Assembly (NCBI RefSeq): GCF_022898935.1
Contig: NZ_JALIRP010000009.1
Location: 1-64,000 of the forward strand
DNA length: 64,000 bases
Direction of reading: 5' to 3'
Source of the DNA: Paenibacillus mangrovi
Lineage (GTDB): Bacteria; Bacillota; Bacilli; Paenibacillales; Paenibacillaceae
The translations under genes and the position numbers were made by a program. Below, one piece after another: positions 32,976 through 42,500 of this stretch (position 1 is its first letter; every line of letters begins with the position of its first letter). The notes beneath the pieces were generated by a model that did not search any database, had not been told where the DNA came from, and saw only the letters and a list, made by a program, of their open reading frames with translations.

Positions 32976-33935
32976 ATGATACGCACGCTGGCCATCACCC
33001 ACTCGCATGAGGTCGTAACCGGAATTCCGCTGGAGGAGCTCCAGCTCAAGGATTACGCCTGGGTGTGGGTGGATTTCAACGCACCAACGCCGAATGAATC
33101 GGCGCTACTGACTACATATTTCCATTTTCATCCACTCGCGGTGGAGGACTGCCTGCATGTGCTGCAGCGTCCGAAGCTGGACTATTATGATGAGCTGCAG
33201 TTCTTCGTGCTGCATGCACTTGACCCGGATACGCTGCAAGCTCAGGAAGTGGATCTGTTTCTGGGCCATAACCTGATCGTGTCGTTCCACAGCAAGGAAT
33301 TGCAGGAGGTGGATGATGCCTGGACAGAGATTATCCAGCATGCTCATGACCGCAAGATTTGGTCTCGTGGCCCGGTATCCTGTGCCTACCACATCATGGA
33401 CAAGCTCGTGGACAAGTATTTCCCAAGCGTGTTCGGGATTGAGGATGAGCTGGCGGAGCTTGAAAACCGGGGCGGCTTGGAATCGGTCGAGGAACTGATG
33501 AACCAGGTATTCGATCTGAGGGGACGCCTCTTGAAGCTGCGCCGCACGGTGGTGCCGATGCGCGACCTGCTGTACCGGATCGTCAACTCCCAGCATGTCC
33601 AAAGCAGCTCCGAACATAAAGTGTATTTCTCTGACATCTATGACCATCTGCTGAAGCTGACGGACATGATCGAGGCGGATCGCGAAATGACGGCGGATCT
33701 GCGGGACAGCTATATATCGCTGAATTCAAACCGGATGAACCAAATCATGAAGACCCTTACGGTCATTACGACCGTATTCATGCCGCTGACGCTGATTGTG
33801 GGTATCTACGGGATGAACTTCACCAATATGCCGGAGCTTGGCTGGAAGTATGGATACCCGGCTGTGCTGCTATTGATGTTCGGGCTAGCCACCGGAATGG
33901 TGCTGTGGTTTATTAAGCGGGGCTGGTTTAAGTAG
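32976..33935 (+). CDS. corA: CorA family divalent cation transporter
   Basis: 319 residues. A large soluble N-terminal domain is followed by two membrane helices at the C-terminus. The diagnostic YGMNF motif ends the first helix (TTVFMPLTLIVGIYGMNFTNMPELG) and the protein closes with the basic KRGWFK. Pentameric CorA channels import Mg2+ and sometimes Co2+ or Ni2+. ATG 32976 is preceded by GGTGAAGGAG. Single gene. Confidence 0.95.
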   Translation: MIRTLAITHSHEVVTGIPLEELQLKDYAWVWVDFNAPTPNESALLTTYFHFHPLAVEDCLHVLQRPKLDYYDELQFFVLHALDPDTLQAQEVDLFLGHNLIVSFHSKELQEVDDAWTEIIQHAHDRKIWSRGPVSCAYHIMDKLVDKYFPSVFGIEDELAELENRGGLESVEELMNQVFDLRGRLLKLRRTVVPMRDLLYRIVNSQHVQSSSEHKVYFSDIYDHLLKLTDMIEADREMTADLRDSYISLNSNRMNQIMKTLTVITTVFMPLTLIVGIYGMNFTNMPELGWKYGYPAVLLLMFGLATGMVLWFIKRGWFK

Positions 33936-33996
33936 GGTTTTGCCTGGAGACTAATCGATCAACCGGAACAATTTTGGCGAGAAATGTGAGTCTTAG

Positions 33997-34018
33997 AAAA
34001 AGGGGGCATGATGCCCCC
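33997..34018 (-). terminator. Terminator of the YqfQ-like gene
   Basis: GGGGGCATGATGCCCCC (34002-34018) is a perfect stem. Read on the minus strand it is followed by TTTTTCT, so it ends the gene at 34053. Confidence 0.85.
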
Positions 34019-34052
34019 GTTGCAAGTACAGAGATGGATCTATGTGTCTTGA

Positions 34053-34628
34053 TTAACCCCGCTTTTTGCCGGAGGATTTGTTCGGTTTTGAAGCGGTGTT
34101 TTTGCGTTTGCGAGAGGTGGATTTCTTACTTTTGGATTTTCTTCTGCGGCGCGGACGGTCATCATCATCGGCACTGTTGGTTTTGCCTTTGCTGAAGAAC
34201 AGCTTGAATATCGGCGCTACCTGCTGCACACCGGTCATAACCTTCTGCACCTTGCCGATATTACTGACAAGGCCGTCAATGCCGCCCATCCGCTCGATAA
34301 TGCCGCCGAGATTGGCGAGAGAGAAGCCTGTTTTGGCTGCTTCAGCTACCGGTGCGGCTGCTGCAGCTGCGGTAGCAAGCTCTGCTCCGGTCGCTACTCC
34401 GGTCGCTACTCCGGTCGCTACTCCGGACGCTGCTTCAGCCCCTGCAAGTACTTCTGCACCTCCTGCCATAGCCCCGGCGCCCTGGAATGGAGCAAGACCC
34501 ATGCCAGGGCCAGCGAAGTCGCTATAAGGGATACCCGGATAGGGTGAGGACGGATATGGGGAGAAAGGACCGCCGTTCAGCGAGCGTTGATCTTTGTGAG
34601 CCTTTCGGTGGTAGTAATGCTCAGGCAT
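34053..34628 (-). CDS. YqfQ/VrrA-like low-complexity protein
   Basis: 191 residues in three parts: a Tyr/Pro/Gly-rich N-terminus (MPEHYYHRKAHKDQR, then PYPSSPYPGIPYSD), an Ala/Gly/Val-rich middle with three exact GVAT repeats plus a helical stretch (NLGGIIERMGGIDGLVSNI), and a very basic Lys/Arg/Ser tail. This matches the YqfQ-like family of spore-forming Bacillota, related to VrrA. A role in the spore is suggested by that family, not proven. The 12-bp repeats make its length prone to change. AAGGAAAG precedes the start. Confidence 0.7.
   Translation of the reverse strand: MPEHYYHRKAHKDQRSLNGGPFSPYPSSPYPGIPYSDFAGPGMGLAPFQGAGAMAGGAEVLAGAEAASGVATGVATGVATGAELATAAAAAAPVAEAAKTGFSLANLGGIIERMGGIDGLVSNIGKVQKVMTGVQQVAPIFKLFFSKGKTNSADDDDRPRRRRKSKSKKSTSRKRKNTASKPNKSSGKKRG
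34389..34424. repeat. Three perfect 12-bp tandem repeats
   Basis: GGTCGCTACTCC occurs three times without change (34389-34400, 34401-34412, 34413-34424), followed by a degenerate fourth copy. In frame within the YqfQ-like gene, where it encodes GVAT units. Confidence 0.95.
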
Positions 34629-35032
34629 GAATAATCACTTTCCTTTTTGTGATGTTTTATTATACTGTATGTCATAGGCAAACATAAGGTATGGACGAAT
34701 GCCCGGTAGACAGGGATAGGAGCGGAAACGGGCGGATACCCAGGTCGTGAAGGGATCGCGAGAAAAGGCATTCCATACAGGATATGGACCCAGGGGCACA
34801 GGGGTTCTTTTCGGTTTGTTGACGGGATAACGCTGCACTGCGGTGTATTGTAAAATTACGTTACGAATCTATACATTAATGCTGTGCTGAGGTATAATTA
34901 AAGCGTTTTCATGGATAGGCCATTCGGCTGGATTTGACAGCATGCGATTTTTCGGGCGCCAGAAGGGCGACGACAGGGGCTCCTGTTGGCAGTGTTGTCT
35001 TGTGACTCTGTAGTGCGTGAATTCGTTAATGC
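34629..35032. other. Gene-free leader region upstream of yerC
   Basis: This stretch has no convincing protein. TATACA (34870-34875), 17 bp and a perfect TATAAT (34893-34898) form a good plus-strand promoter 200 bases before yerC. Its transcript would contain ACAGG-GGCT-CCTGT (34973-34986) inside a GCCA/TGGC outer pairing (34958-34990). It could be a structured yerC leader or a small RNA. Confidence 0.4.
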
Positions 35033-35062
35033 TTGAAAAGTCCATACTCGCTCGGGTACAAT
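35033..35062 (+). promoter_or_regulatory. Proximal promoter of yerC
   Basis: TTGAAA (35033-35038), 18 bp, TACAAT (35057-35062), 35 bases before the GTG start. Confidence 0.5.
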
Positions 35063-35097
35063 GAAAATACATAGTAATAGTAGAGGATGATGATTCA

Positions 35098-35388
35098 GTG
35101 CAACTGAAGAAACTTAATGATAAAAGTATAGACCAACTATTCGAAGCTGTTTTAACGCTTAAAAGTATTGAAGAATGCTACATCTTTTTCGATGACCTGT
35201 GCACTGTGAATGAGATCCAGTCTCTATCCCAGCGCCTGGAGGTTGCGCGCATGCTTGGCAAAGGCAATACGTACAACCAGATCGAGGCTGAGACGGGTGC
35301 GAGCACGGCGACTATTTCCCGTGTGAAGCGTTGTTTGAATTATGGGAACGAAGGGTATAAAATGACTTTAGAACGTCTTGGACGCTAA
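35098..35388 (+). CDS. yerC: YerC/YecD-type TrpR-like regulator
   Basis: 96 residues of the TrpR-like YerC/YecD family: helical N-terminus, then a helix-turn-helix (LGKGNTYNQIEAETGASTATISRVKRCLNYG, about residues 60-90). GTG start at 35098. The targets of this family are not well known. The next gene begins one base after its stop, suggesting a shared transcript. Confidence 0.92.
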   Translation: MQLKKLNDKSIDQLFEAVLTLKSIEECYIFFDDLCTVNEIQSLSQRLEVARMLGKGNTYNQIEAETGASTATISRVKRCLNYGNEGYKMTLERLGR

Positions 35389-35389
35389 C

Positions 35390-36157
35390 ATGCGCAAACG
35401 GGGCGTGCTAGTCATCAGTCACGGCTCAAGAGAGCAAGCTTGGGTCGATCTTGTTGATAACGCGATCCATCAGCTGCCGCTGCGGGGAGACCTCCCTGTG
35501 GCGGCTTCGTTCTTGGAAATTGTAGAAGGGCGGCTTATTCAGGATGGTATCGACCTGCTTGAAAGCCAGGGCGTCACGGACATCCTGGTTATTCCGCTGT
35601 TCGTCTCCTCGGGGAGCACACATGTGAATGAAATTGCATATGCGCTAGGCGTCATTGATGCTCCTTCTTTCGAGAGCGATTTGGCGCCATTTCGCGTCCA
35701 AGCGAGTATCACGTACGGTTTGCCGATCGAGCATGGCTCTTATGTGGCTGAAATGATCTGGGACAAGGCGAAGGCGGTATCCCGTAATCCCGGGCAGGAA
35801 GTGCTTGTCCTGATTGGACATGGCAGCAGCCATGAGAGTTTCCGCCGGCGCTGGGAGCAAGGACTGTCTAGGCTTACTGGTCAAGTCCGCGAGATCAGCG
35901 GTCTTGGCGCCGCTGACTACGCGCTACTGCGGCCGGACAGCGTGCGTGCCACCGTGGAGTATTGGCAGAAGGAACGAGGAATGCAGGTGATTGCGGCTCC
36001 GCTCTTTTTGAGTGAGGGATATTTTATCAGGGAAGTGATCCCGAAGCGTCTTCAGGGCTTAAACTATAGGTATTCCGGTAAGTCGCTGCTTCCGCATCCG
36101 CTCTTGACCGTATGGATCGATGAGCAAATTCAAGACTGGTTATGTGAGGAGCAATAA
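35390..36157 (+). CDS. CbiX-like sirohydrochlorin cobalto/ferrochelatase family protein
   Basis: 255 residues, two tandem CbiX-like halves. The first begins GVLVISHGSREQAW (His for metal insertion) with FLEIVEGRLIQDGIDLL. The second begins VLVLIGHGSSHESFRRRW. Family members insert Co or Fe into sirohydrochlorin. No other tetrapyrrole gene lies in the window, so the substrate stays open. ATG 35390 lacks a strong ribosome binding site and follows the yerC stop by one base, which suggests translation coupled to yerC. Confidence 0.82.
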   Translation: MRKRGVLVISHGSREQAWVDLVDNAIHQLPLRGDLPVAASFLEIVEGRLIQDGIDLLESQGVTDILVIPLFVSSGSTHVNEIAYALGVIDAPSFESDLAPFRVQASITYGLPIEHGSYVAEMIWDKAKAVSRNPGQEVLVLIGHGSSHESFRRRWEQGLSRLTGQVREISGLGAADYALLRPDSVRATVEYWQKERGMQVIAAPLFLSEGYFIREVIPKRLQGLNYRYSGKSLLPHPLLTVWIDEQIQDWLCEEQ

Positions 36158-36316
36158 GTTATATTTTCTGTGAAAGTACGTCGATAAAAGTTTTTCTCAT
36201 GACATAGAATGAGATTGAGATGGAAATAAGCTATGGACATTCCATGAGCCTAGATTGGACTTATGGTTTATTTGATGTTAAACTGTGCAAATCATAAAAT
36301 AGGTGGCGTTTGCTAT

Positions 36317-37198
36317 ATGAAAAGAGCAAGATTGATTTATAATCCCACCTCAGGCCGAGAGGAAATGAGAAGGCGTCTACCGGATATTCTCCAGAGGCTC
36401 GATCAAGGCGGCATCGAGGCTTCCTGCCATGCGACCACTGGTGAAGGCGACGGAGCGGCAGCAGCAGCGGATGCGGTGGAGCGCGGATACGATATGATTA
36501 TCGCCGCTGGCGGCGATGGTACACTATATGAGGTTGTGAATGGGATGGCAGGCAAGGAGAATGTGCCTCCGCTTGGCGTATTCCCGCTCGGAACTACGAA
36601 TGATTTTGCCCGCGGACTCGGCATACCGAGGAATTGGGAGGACTACTGCGATCTGGTGATCCGGCAGCAGACCCGTCCGATTGATGTGGGGAAGGCGAAT
36701 GACCGGTATTTCATCAACATTGCAGGCGGGGGGACATTAACAGAGTTAACCTATGATGTGCCAAGCCGCCTAAAGACGATGATCGGCCAATTGGCTTATT
36801 ATATCAAGGGCATCGAGAAAATGGTCAGCCTGTCACCGCAGGAGCTGATCATCAATGCAGAGGGGCTTGGGACGATCCATGACGAGTTCATGCTATTCCT
36901 GATCACGAATACGAACTCGGTTGGCGGCTTCGAGAAGCTGGCGCCGGGTGCACGGATTGATGACGGCATGCTGGACGTGATTGCCCTTAAAAAATGCAAC
37001 CTGGCGGAATTCGTGCGGATCGTAACCCTTGCGCTACGAGGCGAGCACCTGAACGATAAGAAGGTCTTGTACTTCCGTACACCTTCGATGGAGGTTACTT
37101 CTCCAGGCAAGGTGCTGATTAACCTCGATGGCGAGTTGGGTGGAACACTTCCGGGGCATTTTTCCGTGCTGCATCAGCATTTGAAGATTTTTGCGTAG
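36317..37198 (+). CDS. Diacylglycerol kinase family lipid kinase (DgkB-like)
   Basis: 293 residues of the soluble diacylglycerol/sphingosine kinase-like family. The N-terminus RARLIYNPTSGRE, the nucleotide loop AAGGDGTLYEVVNGM and the following PLGVFPLGTTNDFARGLGIP are diagnostic. It probably phosphorylates diacylglycerol formed during lipoteichoic acid synthesis, as DgkB does. ATG 36317 is chosen because AGGTGG precedes it and the upstream 18 codons do not look like the family. In Bacillota the gene is often next to an RlmCD-type methyltransferase gene, as here. Confidence 0.93.
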   Translation: MKRARLIYNPTSGREEMRRRLPDILQRLDQGGIEASCHATTGEGDGAAAAADAVERGYDMIIAAGGDGTLYEVVNGMAGKENVPPLGVFPLGTTNDFARGLGIPRNWEDYCDLVIRQQTRPIDVGKANDRYFINIAGGGTLTELTYDVPSRLKTMIGQLAYYIKGIEKMVSLSPQELIINAEGLGTIHDEFMLFLITNTNSVGGFEKLAPGARIDDGMLDVIALKKCNLAEFVRIVTLALRGEHLNDKKVLYFRTPSMEVTSPGKVLINLDGELGGTLPGHFSVLHQHLKIFA

Positions 37199-37569
37199 GT
37201 TAATTATGGGGTTTTAAGCCAGATTGAAAGTTGCGGTTTAAAGACGGCCCAAGCGGCCGTTAACCGATACATACCAGCAAGTTCACGTAGGTTAAGGTGT
37301 CCAGACGCTGTTCATCGGAATCAGGGTTGGTAGCGGGACATCTTGATCTTTTTTTGCGTTGGAGCGATGTCTGGTATAATAGGGTGAATGAAGGATGGCT
37401 CCAGCGTGAGATGACGTATTCTGAAAGAAAACTATTTTAATTTGCATAAAATGACGTGTTTCGATGGACGACTACGTAGATAGACCTTTGGGAGTTATTG
37501 CAGCTTGAGCTTATACAGATTCGTTAATATATTGAAAACAAACCGGAAATATATGAAGAAAGAAGTGAC
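37199..37569 (+). promoter_or_regulatory. Long leader with extended -10 promoter before rlmD
   Basis: This gap holds the hairpin ACGGCC-CAAGC-GGCCGT near 37243-37259 without a T-run, and an extended -10 TGGTATAAT (37372-37380). It implies a leader of nearly 190 bases before the methyltransferase start. No known riboswitch pattern was recognised in that leader. Confidence 0.45.
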
Positions 37570-39105
37570 ATGACCAGCATGAACAAGCGACAAAGCCACC
37601 GGAACTCCGGCCGCCGCAGCACGCCTGCACCGATCACCGGACTGCCGGTGTCGAAAAACGACGAGGCTGTGATCGATATTATCGGGATGAACCATGACGG
37701 GGAAGGCGTAGGACGGGCAGAGGGATATACACTGTTCGTGTCAGGGGCTCTTCCAGGCGAGAAGGTACGCGTGAAGGTACTGAAGACCAAGAAGCAGTAT
37801 GGCTACGCGAAGCTGCTGGAGCTGGTCGAATCTAGCTCCGACCGCATTGCCGCGCCATGCCCGATTTATGATCAGTGTGGCGGCTGCCAGCTGCAGCATA
37901 TGGACTATACGGCCCAGCTAGCCTGGAAGCGGCAGCTTGTCGTGGACAACCTGATGCGTATCGGGAAGTTACAGGTGAGCGGGGAGCCTGTACTGCGTCG
38001 TGAGCAGGAGGGGGCCAACCAAGAGTCAACTGGAGCGTCCAGCCAAACGGGTTCAGTGCCTGGAAGCGATGGCATGCTCGTTCATCCCACTCTGGGTATG
38101 CGTGAGCCGTGGCGCTATCGCAACAAGGCACAGGTGCCAATGGGCGTAACCGAAGGAGGCCTTGTAGGCGGCTTCTATGCCCGCGGCAGCCACCGCATCA
38201 TCGACATGGAAGCCTGCCTCATTCAGCACGAAAGCAACGACGAGGTCGTTGCCCGCGTGAAGGCTATTGGACGCAAGCTCGGCATTTCCGCCTATGACGA
38301 AGAGAGCGGTCAAGGCCTGCTCCGCCACGTCGTCGTAAAGGTTGCCTTCCGAACCGGGGAGATGATGATTGTCCTGGTCACGAACGGTAACAAGATCCCG
38401 CACTTGGACGAGTGGATTCAGGAGATTCGGGCCGAGCTGCCGTCCGTCGTCAGCATCTGCCAGAACGTGAACAAGAAACAGACCAACGTCATCTTTGGCG
38501 ATACCACTCGCGTCCTCTGGGGACGCGAAGTAATCTATGATTATATCGGCGACGTTAAATTCGCTATCTCGGCACGGTCATTCTACCAAGTGAACCCGGC
38601 TCAGACCGAGGTACTGTATGGGAAAACGGTAGAGTATGCCCAGCTGACCGGGAAAGAGAAAGTTATTGATGCCTACTGCGGCATTGGCACCATCTCATTA
38701 TTTCTGGCGCAGCATGCCGGCAAGGTATACGGTGTAGAAATCGTGCCGGAAGCCATTGAAGATGCGCGGCGTAACGCGGAACTGAACGGAATGACCAACG
38801 TAACCTTTGAGGTTGGCGCATCTGAGGACGTTATCCCTACCTGGAAAGAGCAGGGCATTGAGGCGGATGTGATTGTCGTCGATCCTCCTCGCAAGGGCTG
38901 CGATCCGAGGCTGCTGGAGACGATCCTGGAAATGAAGCCGGAGCGGGTTGTATATGTTAGCTGTAATCCTTCTACGCTAGCACGGGATTTGCGGGTGCTA
39001 GAGGATGGAGGATATCAGGCGGTGGAGGTTACACCGGTGGATATGTTCCCATGGACGGTGCATGTGGAGAGTGTGGCGGTGTTGGTGAGAAAAGCTGAAA
39101 AATAA
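37570..39105 (+). CDS. rlmD: 23S rRNA (uracil-5-)-methyltransferase, RlmD/RlmCD type
   Basis: 511 residues. An N-terminal TRAM domain (about 30-90, GMNHDGEGVGRAEG), the Fe-S cysteines CPIYDQCGGCQLQH, and a SAM-dependent methyltransferase core (VIDAYCGIGTISLFLA) with the catalytic Cys in VVYVSCNPSTLARDL near the C-terminus. A Ser/Gly/Gln-rich insert at about 145-165 (QEGANQESTGASSQTG) is not usual for the family. It methylates uridines of 23S rRNA. AAGAAAGAAG stands before the ATG. Confidence 0.94.
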   Translation: MTSMNKRQSHRNSGRRSTPAPITGLPVSKNDEAVIDIIGMNHDGEGVGRAEGYTLFVSGALPGEKVRVKVLKTKKQYGYAKLLELVESSSDRIAAPCPIYDQCGGCQLQHMDYTAQLAWKRQLVVDNLMRIGKLQVSGEPVLRREQEGANQESTGASSQTGSVPGSDGMLVHPTLGMREPWRYRNKAQVPMGVTEGGLVGGFYARGSHRIIDMEACLIQHESNDEVVARVKAIGRKLGISAYDEESGQGLLRHVVVKVAFRTGEMMIVLVTNGNKIPHLDEWIQEIRAELPSVVSICQNVNKKQTNVIFGDTTRVLWGREVIYDYIGDVKFAISARSFYQVNPAQTEVLYGKTVEYAQLTGKEKVIDAYCGIGTISLFLAQHAGKVYGVEIVPEAIEDARRNAELNGMTNVTFEVGASEDVIPTWKEQGIEADVIVVDPPRKGCDPRLLETILEMKPERVVYVSCNPSTLARDLRVLEDGGYQAVEVTPVDMFPWTVHVESVAVLVRKAEK

Positions 39106-39110
39106 AAGAA

Positions 39111-39148
39111 AAACTCCGAGAATCTATTAAAGATTTTCGGAGTTTTTT
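39111..39148 (+). terminator. rlmD terminator
   Basis: AAACTCCGAGAATCT (39111-39125) pairs with AGATTTTCGGAGTTT with one wobble around a 5-nt loop, then TTTT. Confidence 0.9.
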
Positions 39149-39225
39149 CTGCTTTTACTTCGATACGTTCAACAGATTGCTCTACTTTTGTGTCAATACA
39201 TATTGAGCGTTCTTGCAGCTAATAT

Positions 39226-39507
39226 TCAGTCAACGGTTACACTGATGTCTGTTGTCAAGGCTACATTGTTCGGATTGGACACACCTTCCGGCAAGGTTAC
39301 AGTTCCGGTTACCGTGAATGTTTGCGTAGTTTGGACGGACGGATCATAGCTTGCGCGATCAACATCCCAGGTCACGCTCGCATTCACGCTTCCCGCATCA
39401 GTAACCAGTTCGACCGTAGCAGGTAAACCGAGGGCCTCTGCTGTTTTCGCCGTTCCGTTGGTTACTCCGGTAACCGCTTCTGGCGTTGTAACGCTCTGAA
39501 GCATCAT
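39226..39507 (-). CDS. Detached bacterial Ig-like (Big_4) domain frame
   Basis: 93 codons encoding one Ig-like domain (LQSVTTPEAVTGVTNGTAKT to DISVTVD). It is a close copy of the Ig-like domain inside the large protein just upstream (about residues 853-950). The frame overlaps the stop of that gene as ATATGATG and is in another frame, with a stop two codons upstream of its ATG. It has no signal peptide and no strong ribosome binding site. Most likely it is the shifted C-terminal part of the large protein, or a duplication remnant; it could still be translated by stop-start coupling. Confidence 0.5.
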   Translation of the reverse strand: MMLQSVTTPEAVTGVTNGTAKTAEALGLPATVELVTDAGSVNASVTWDVDRASYDPSVQTTQTFTVTGTVTLPEGVSNPNNVALTTDISVTVD

Positions 39508-42500
39508 ATCTTATCTTGTACAAACAGCTTGAACCAGTTGATGTTATATCCATTTGCTGGTACTGCAAGCCTTATTGTATGCTTCCCGGCCGTCAGTGTA
39601 ACCTGATCGGATACTGTTGTCCAACTCGACCAGCCCCCCGATTTAGGTAATGATGTTGTCTTTTGCGGAACTCCATCTACTTCAAAACTGACTGCTGCTC
39701 CATCATTATTGACAGCCACTCTGTATTGCAGCATATATGTTCCGGTTGACGGAATATCAATGTCCGTGTATTCCATCCAGGAACCTACAGCAAGATATCC
39801 GACAGACTTGCCACCGCCAATATCACCGGAGTCTTCAATCTGTACATTGTTCATGGAAGTGTAGTCAGCTGCCTTCATAAAGACTGCCGGTACACTATCT
39901 ACCGTTACTTTGATGCTTGTTGTTAATGGTACGTTATTTGGATTTGTTATCCCTTCAGGCAAGGCTACAACTCCATTTACAGTGAAGGTTTGCGAAGTCT
40001 TTAGAGATGGATCATAGCTTGATGCGTCTACATCCCATGTCACATTGACATCAAAGCTGCTTCCATCATCGGCAACCAACTTCACCGTTTTCGGCAAACC
40101 AAGAGCTGCCGCTGTCTTTGCTGTTCCGTTGTCCACTGCTGTTTTATCAGCTGGTGCAGTGATGCTGCTTAATACAGCACCCTCCGTTGTAATATCAAAG
40201 TCCTGCACCGAACGGTTATACATGGAATCCGCAGCGAATACTCGGAGTGTATATGGAGTTCCCGGCGACAAACCTGTAATCTTGTATTCCCTGTGTTCAT
40301 CGAATGGCTTGTCTAGCGGCAGTGATAGACTGTTGAACGATTTGTCAACTTCCCCGGTAAGCTTGTTGATCAGCTGAACATTGTATTCCAACACTCGAAC
40401 ATTGTCATTCGCTTGCTTCATTGTAAAAATAACTTCGTTGCTTTTTAAGGAATTGATCGTAATAGCCTCATCAAACTGCGGCGCGATGAGTTCTCTAATA
40501 TCGCTCTTGCTATACGTAAAGGCATCTTGGCCTTCACCAACGTGGACTACAGAAGGTATGCCTACAAATTCATCTGTACTTAAATTGTAATGCTTGATGA
40601 TCACTTTTGTATCGTAAACCTCAAAGAAATTCGCGATGCGAGGTGTGGTATGATAATTGATATAATCGCCTTCAATATATCCGCCGTATGGACCAGCGTC
40701 AATATAACTGGAGTAATTCGTCGAACCAGCATCGAAATACGAAGCCGCACCTTGATAGAGAGAACGCTCATCGGTCGGATCGTAATGCGTATGGCCTGAC
40801 ACATATACCACCTGCGACAAATTATTGTCAGCAATATATTTACCTACATTATTACTTGCCGAGGTGCTCCATCCTGATCCCCAATTGGTTCCGCTGATCG
40901 GGAAGTGGGATGAGACAAAGATCGGTTTGGTTGGATCATAATCCGGTTCTTTTGTAATTTGATCCAGGAAATTCTTCGCTTTTCCAGACGTGTTGTCGTT
41001 GTCATAGTTGCCGTCAAATACCACCAGGTTATATCCCTTGATCTTGACCCGATAAGCATCGTTAAAGAAATTATTATCGAATGATTGCGTAGTTTCGTTC
41101 CATGCGCCCGCCGAACCGACAGGAATTAAATCTTGGACACTACCTTTAACCATATCATGGTTGCCTCGTACCAAATAAAGCGCGATATTGTCAAATAAGC
41201 CTTCAGCTTTCAGTTTATTGTAGACGTTTGTCAGCTCGCCCATCCACAGATATTCGATGGCATTGTTACCGCCGGTAACGTCGCCAGGAATCAAGAAAAC
41301 GTCGGCTTGAGGGAATAATTTCAAGCTTGTTCTGAAATCATTTTCCACGCGCGCGATTGCCGCAGGATTATCACTGATTTCCGTGTCGCTGTCCACAATC
41401 ATATTTAAATCGGCGGGCGTTGCTGTTTTATTACTTTTTTGATAGATGAAAATGGCATTAGTTAGTTCACGTTCGTAATAATTGATCGTTTCCTGTGTAT
41501 ATAATTTTTCTTTTTGCGTTGTTGCAACCGTCGTTGCCGTATTTAAAACCTTTTTCAAATAATCAAAATCGGATTCGCTGAAGCCGTTGCCGAGACCACC
41601 TGCTATGATTGCATTTGCTTCTGCTATGGTGTTGTTAAGTGCGGTCAAATCTACTTTATTTACATCGTAACTATTATAATTTGTTTGAACTACATCATTA
41701 CTTAATGCGCCTTTCCAAATCATCAGATCTGCGATATCGAATGAATTACCGCCGAGATTGCCCAATCCGTCGGAACCGATATTTAATGGATTCGATGTAT
41801 CGAGCGATCCGAGCTTCAGTGTAGTTTCAGCCATTTCATAACCATCAATATAAAGCGATGCGAGCATTTTTTCTCTGTCTACTACATAGGTCACATGACG
41901 CCAATCGGAAGCATCGAACGTGTTGCGCCCAAAGGAAATATTCTTTTCTTTTGCAGTTGGGAAGCCCAAATTCATGTTGATTGAATTAGCTGATGTGTAA
42001 ATCGCCCAGCCTGCGTTAGAGCCGTTACTAAAATCCTTGTTTGATAATATGACCTGTTTATTGTTCGTGTCGCCCTTATACCAGAAAGATACGGTAAAAC
42101 TCTCTTCACCAAAATTCAAGCTATTCGGTGTACTGACATAATTGCCGTTTCCGCTTTCTAAGTGCAGAGCTTTGGTCCCGGGTAATACACCATCTACAAA
42201 ACTATAATTTCCATTTGCTATCAAATCTTTTTGATTTACATCGTCCTTCAAATTATTATCGAATTTAATCGATGCAATAAGAGGGTTGGCATTTTTGGGG
42301 ATGAAATTACCGATGAACACCATACTGATGTTTTTATTATTATTTGCTTTAGGGATAAAGAAAACATAACTGCCGTCATCTGTCATCTTCTGACCGTCTT
42401 GCACCTTAATCTTGAAATCCCAATATTTATTTGATTCTTTCGATGTAAGAACGAAGCTATCATATTTCTCGAATACATCGGCGGAAACCTTCAGATAACC

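Noticed and set aside
34635..34838. Proline/arginine-rich open frame on the minus strand upstream of the YqfQ-like gene
   Set aside because: It needs a GTG start without a ribosome binding site, overlaps the promoter and start of the YqfQ-like gene, and has no recognisable features.
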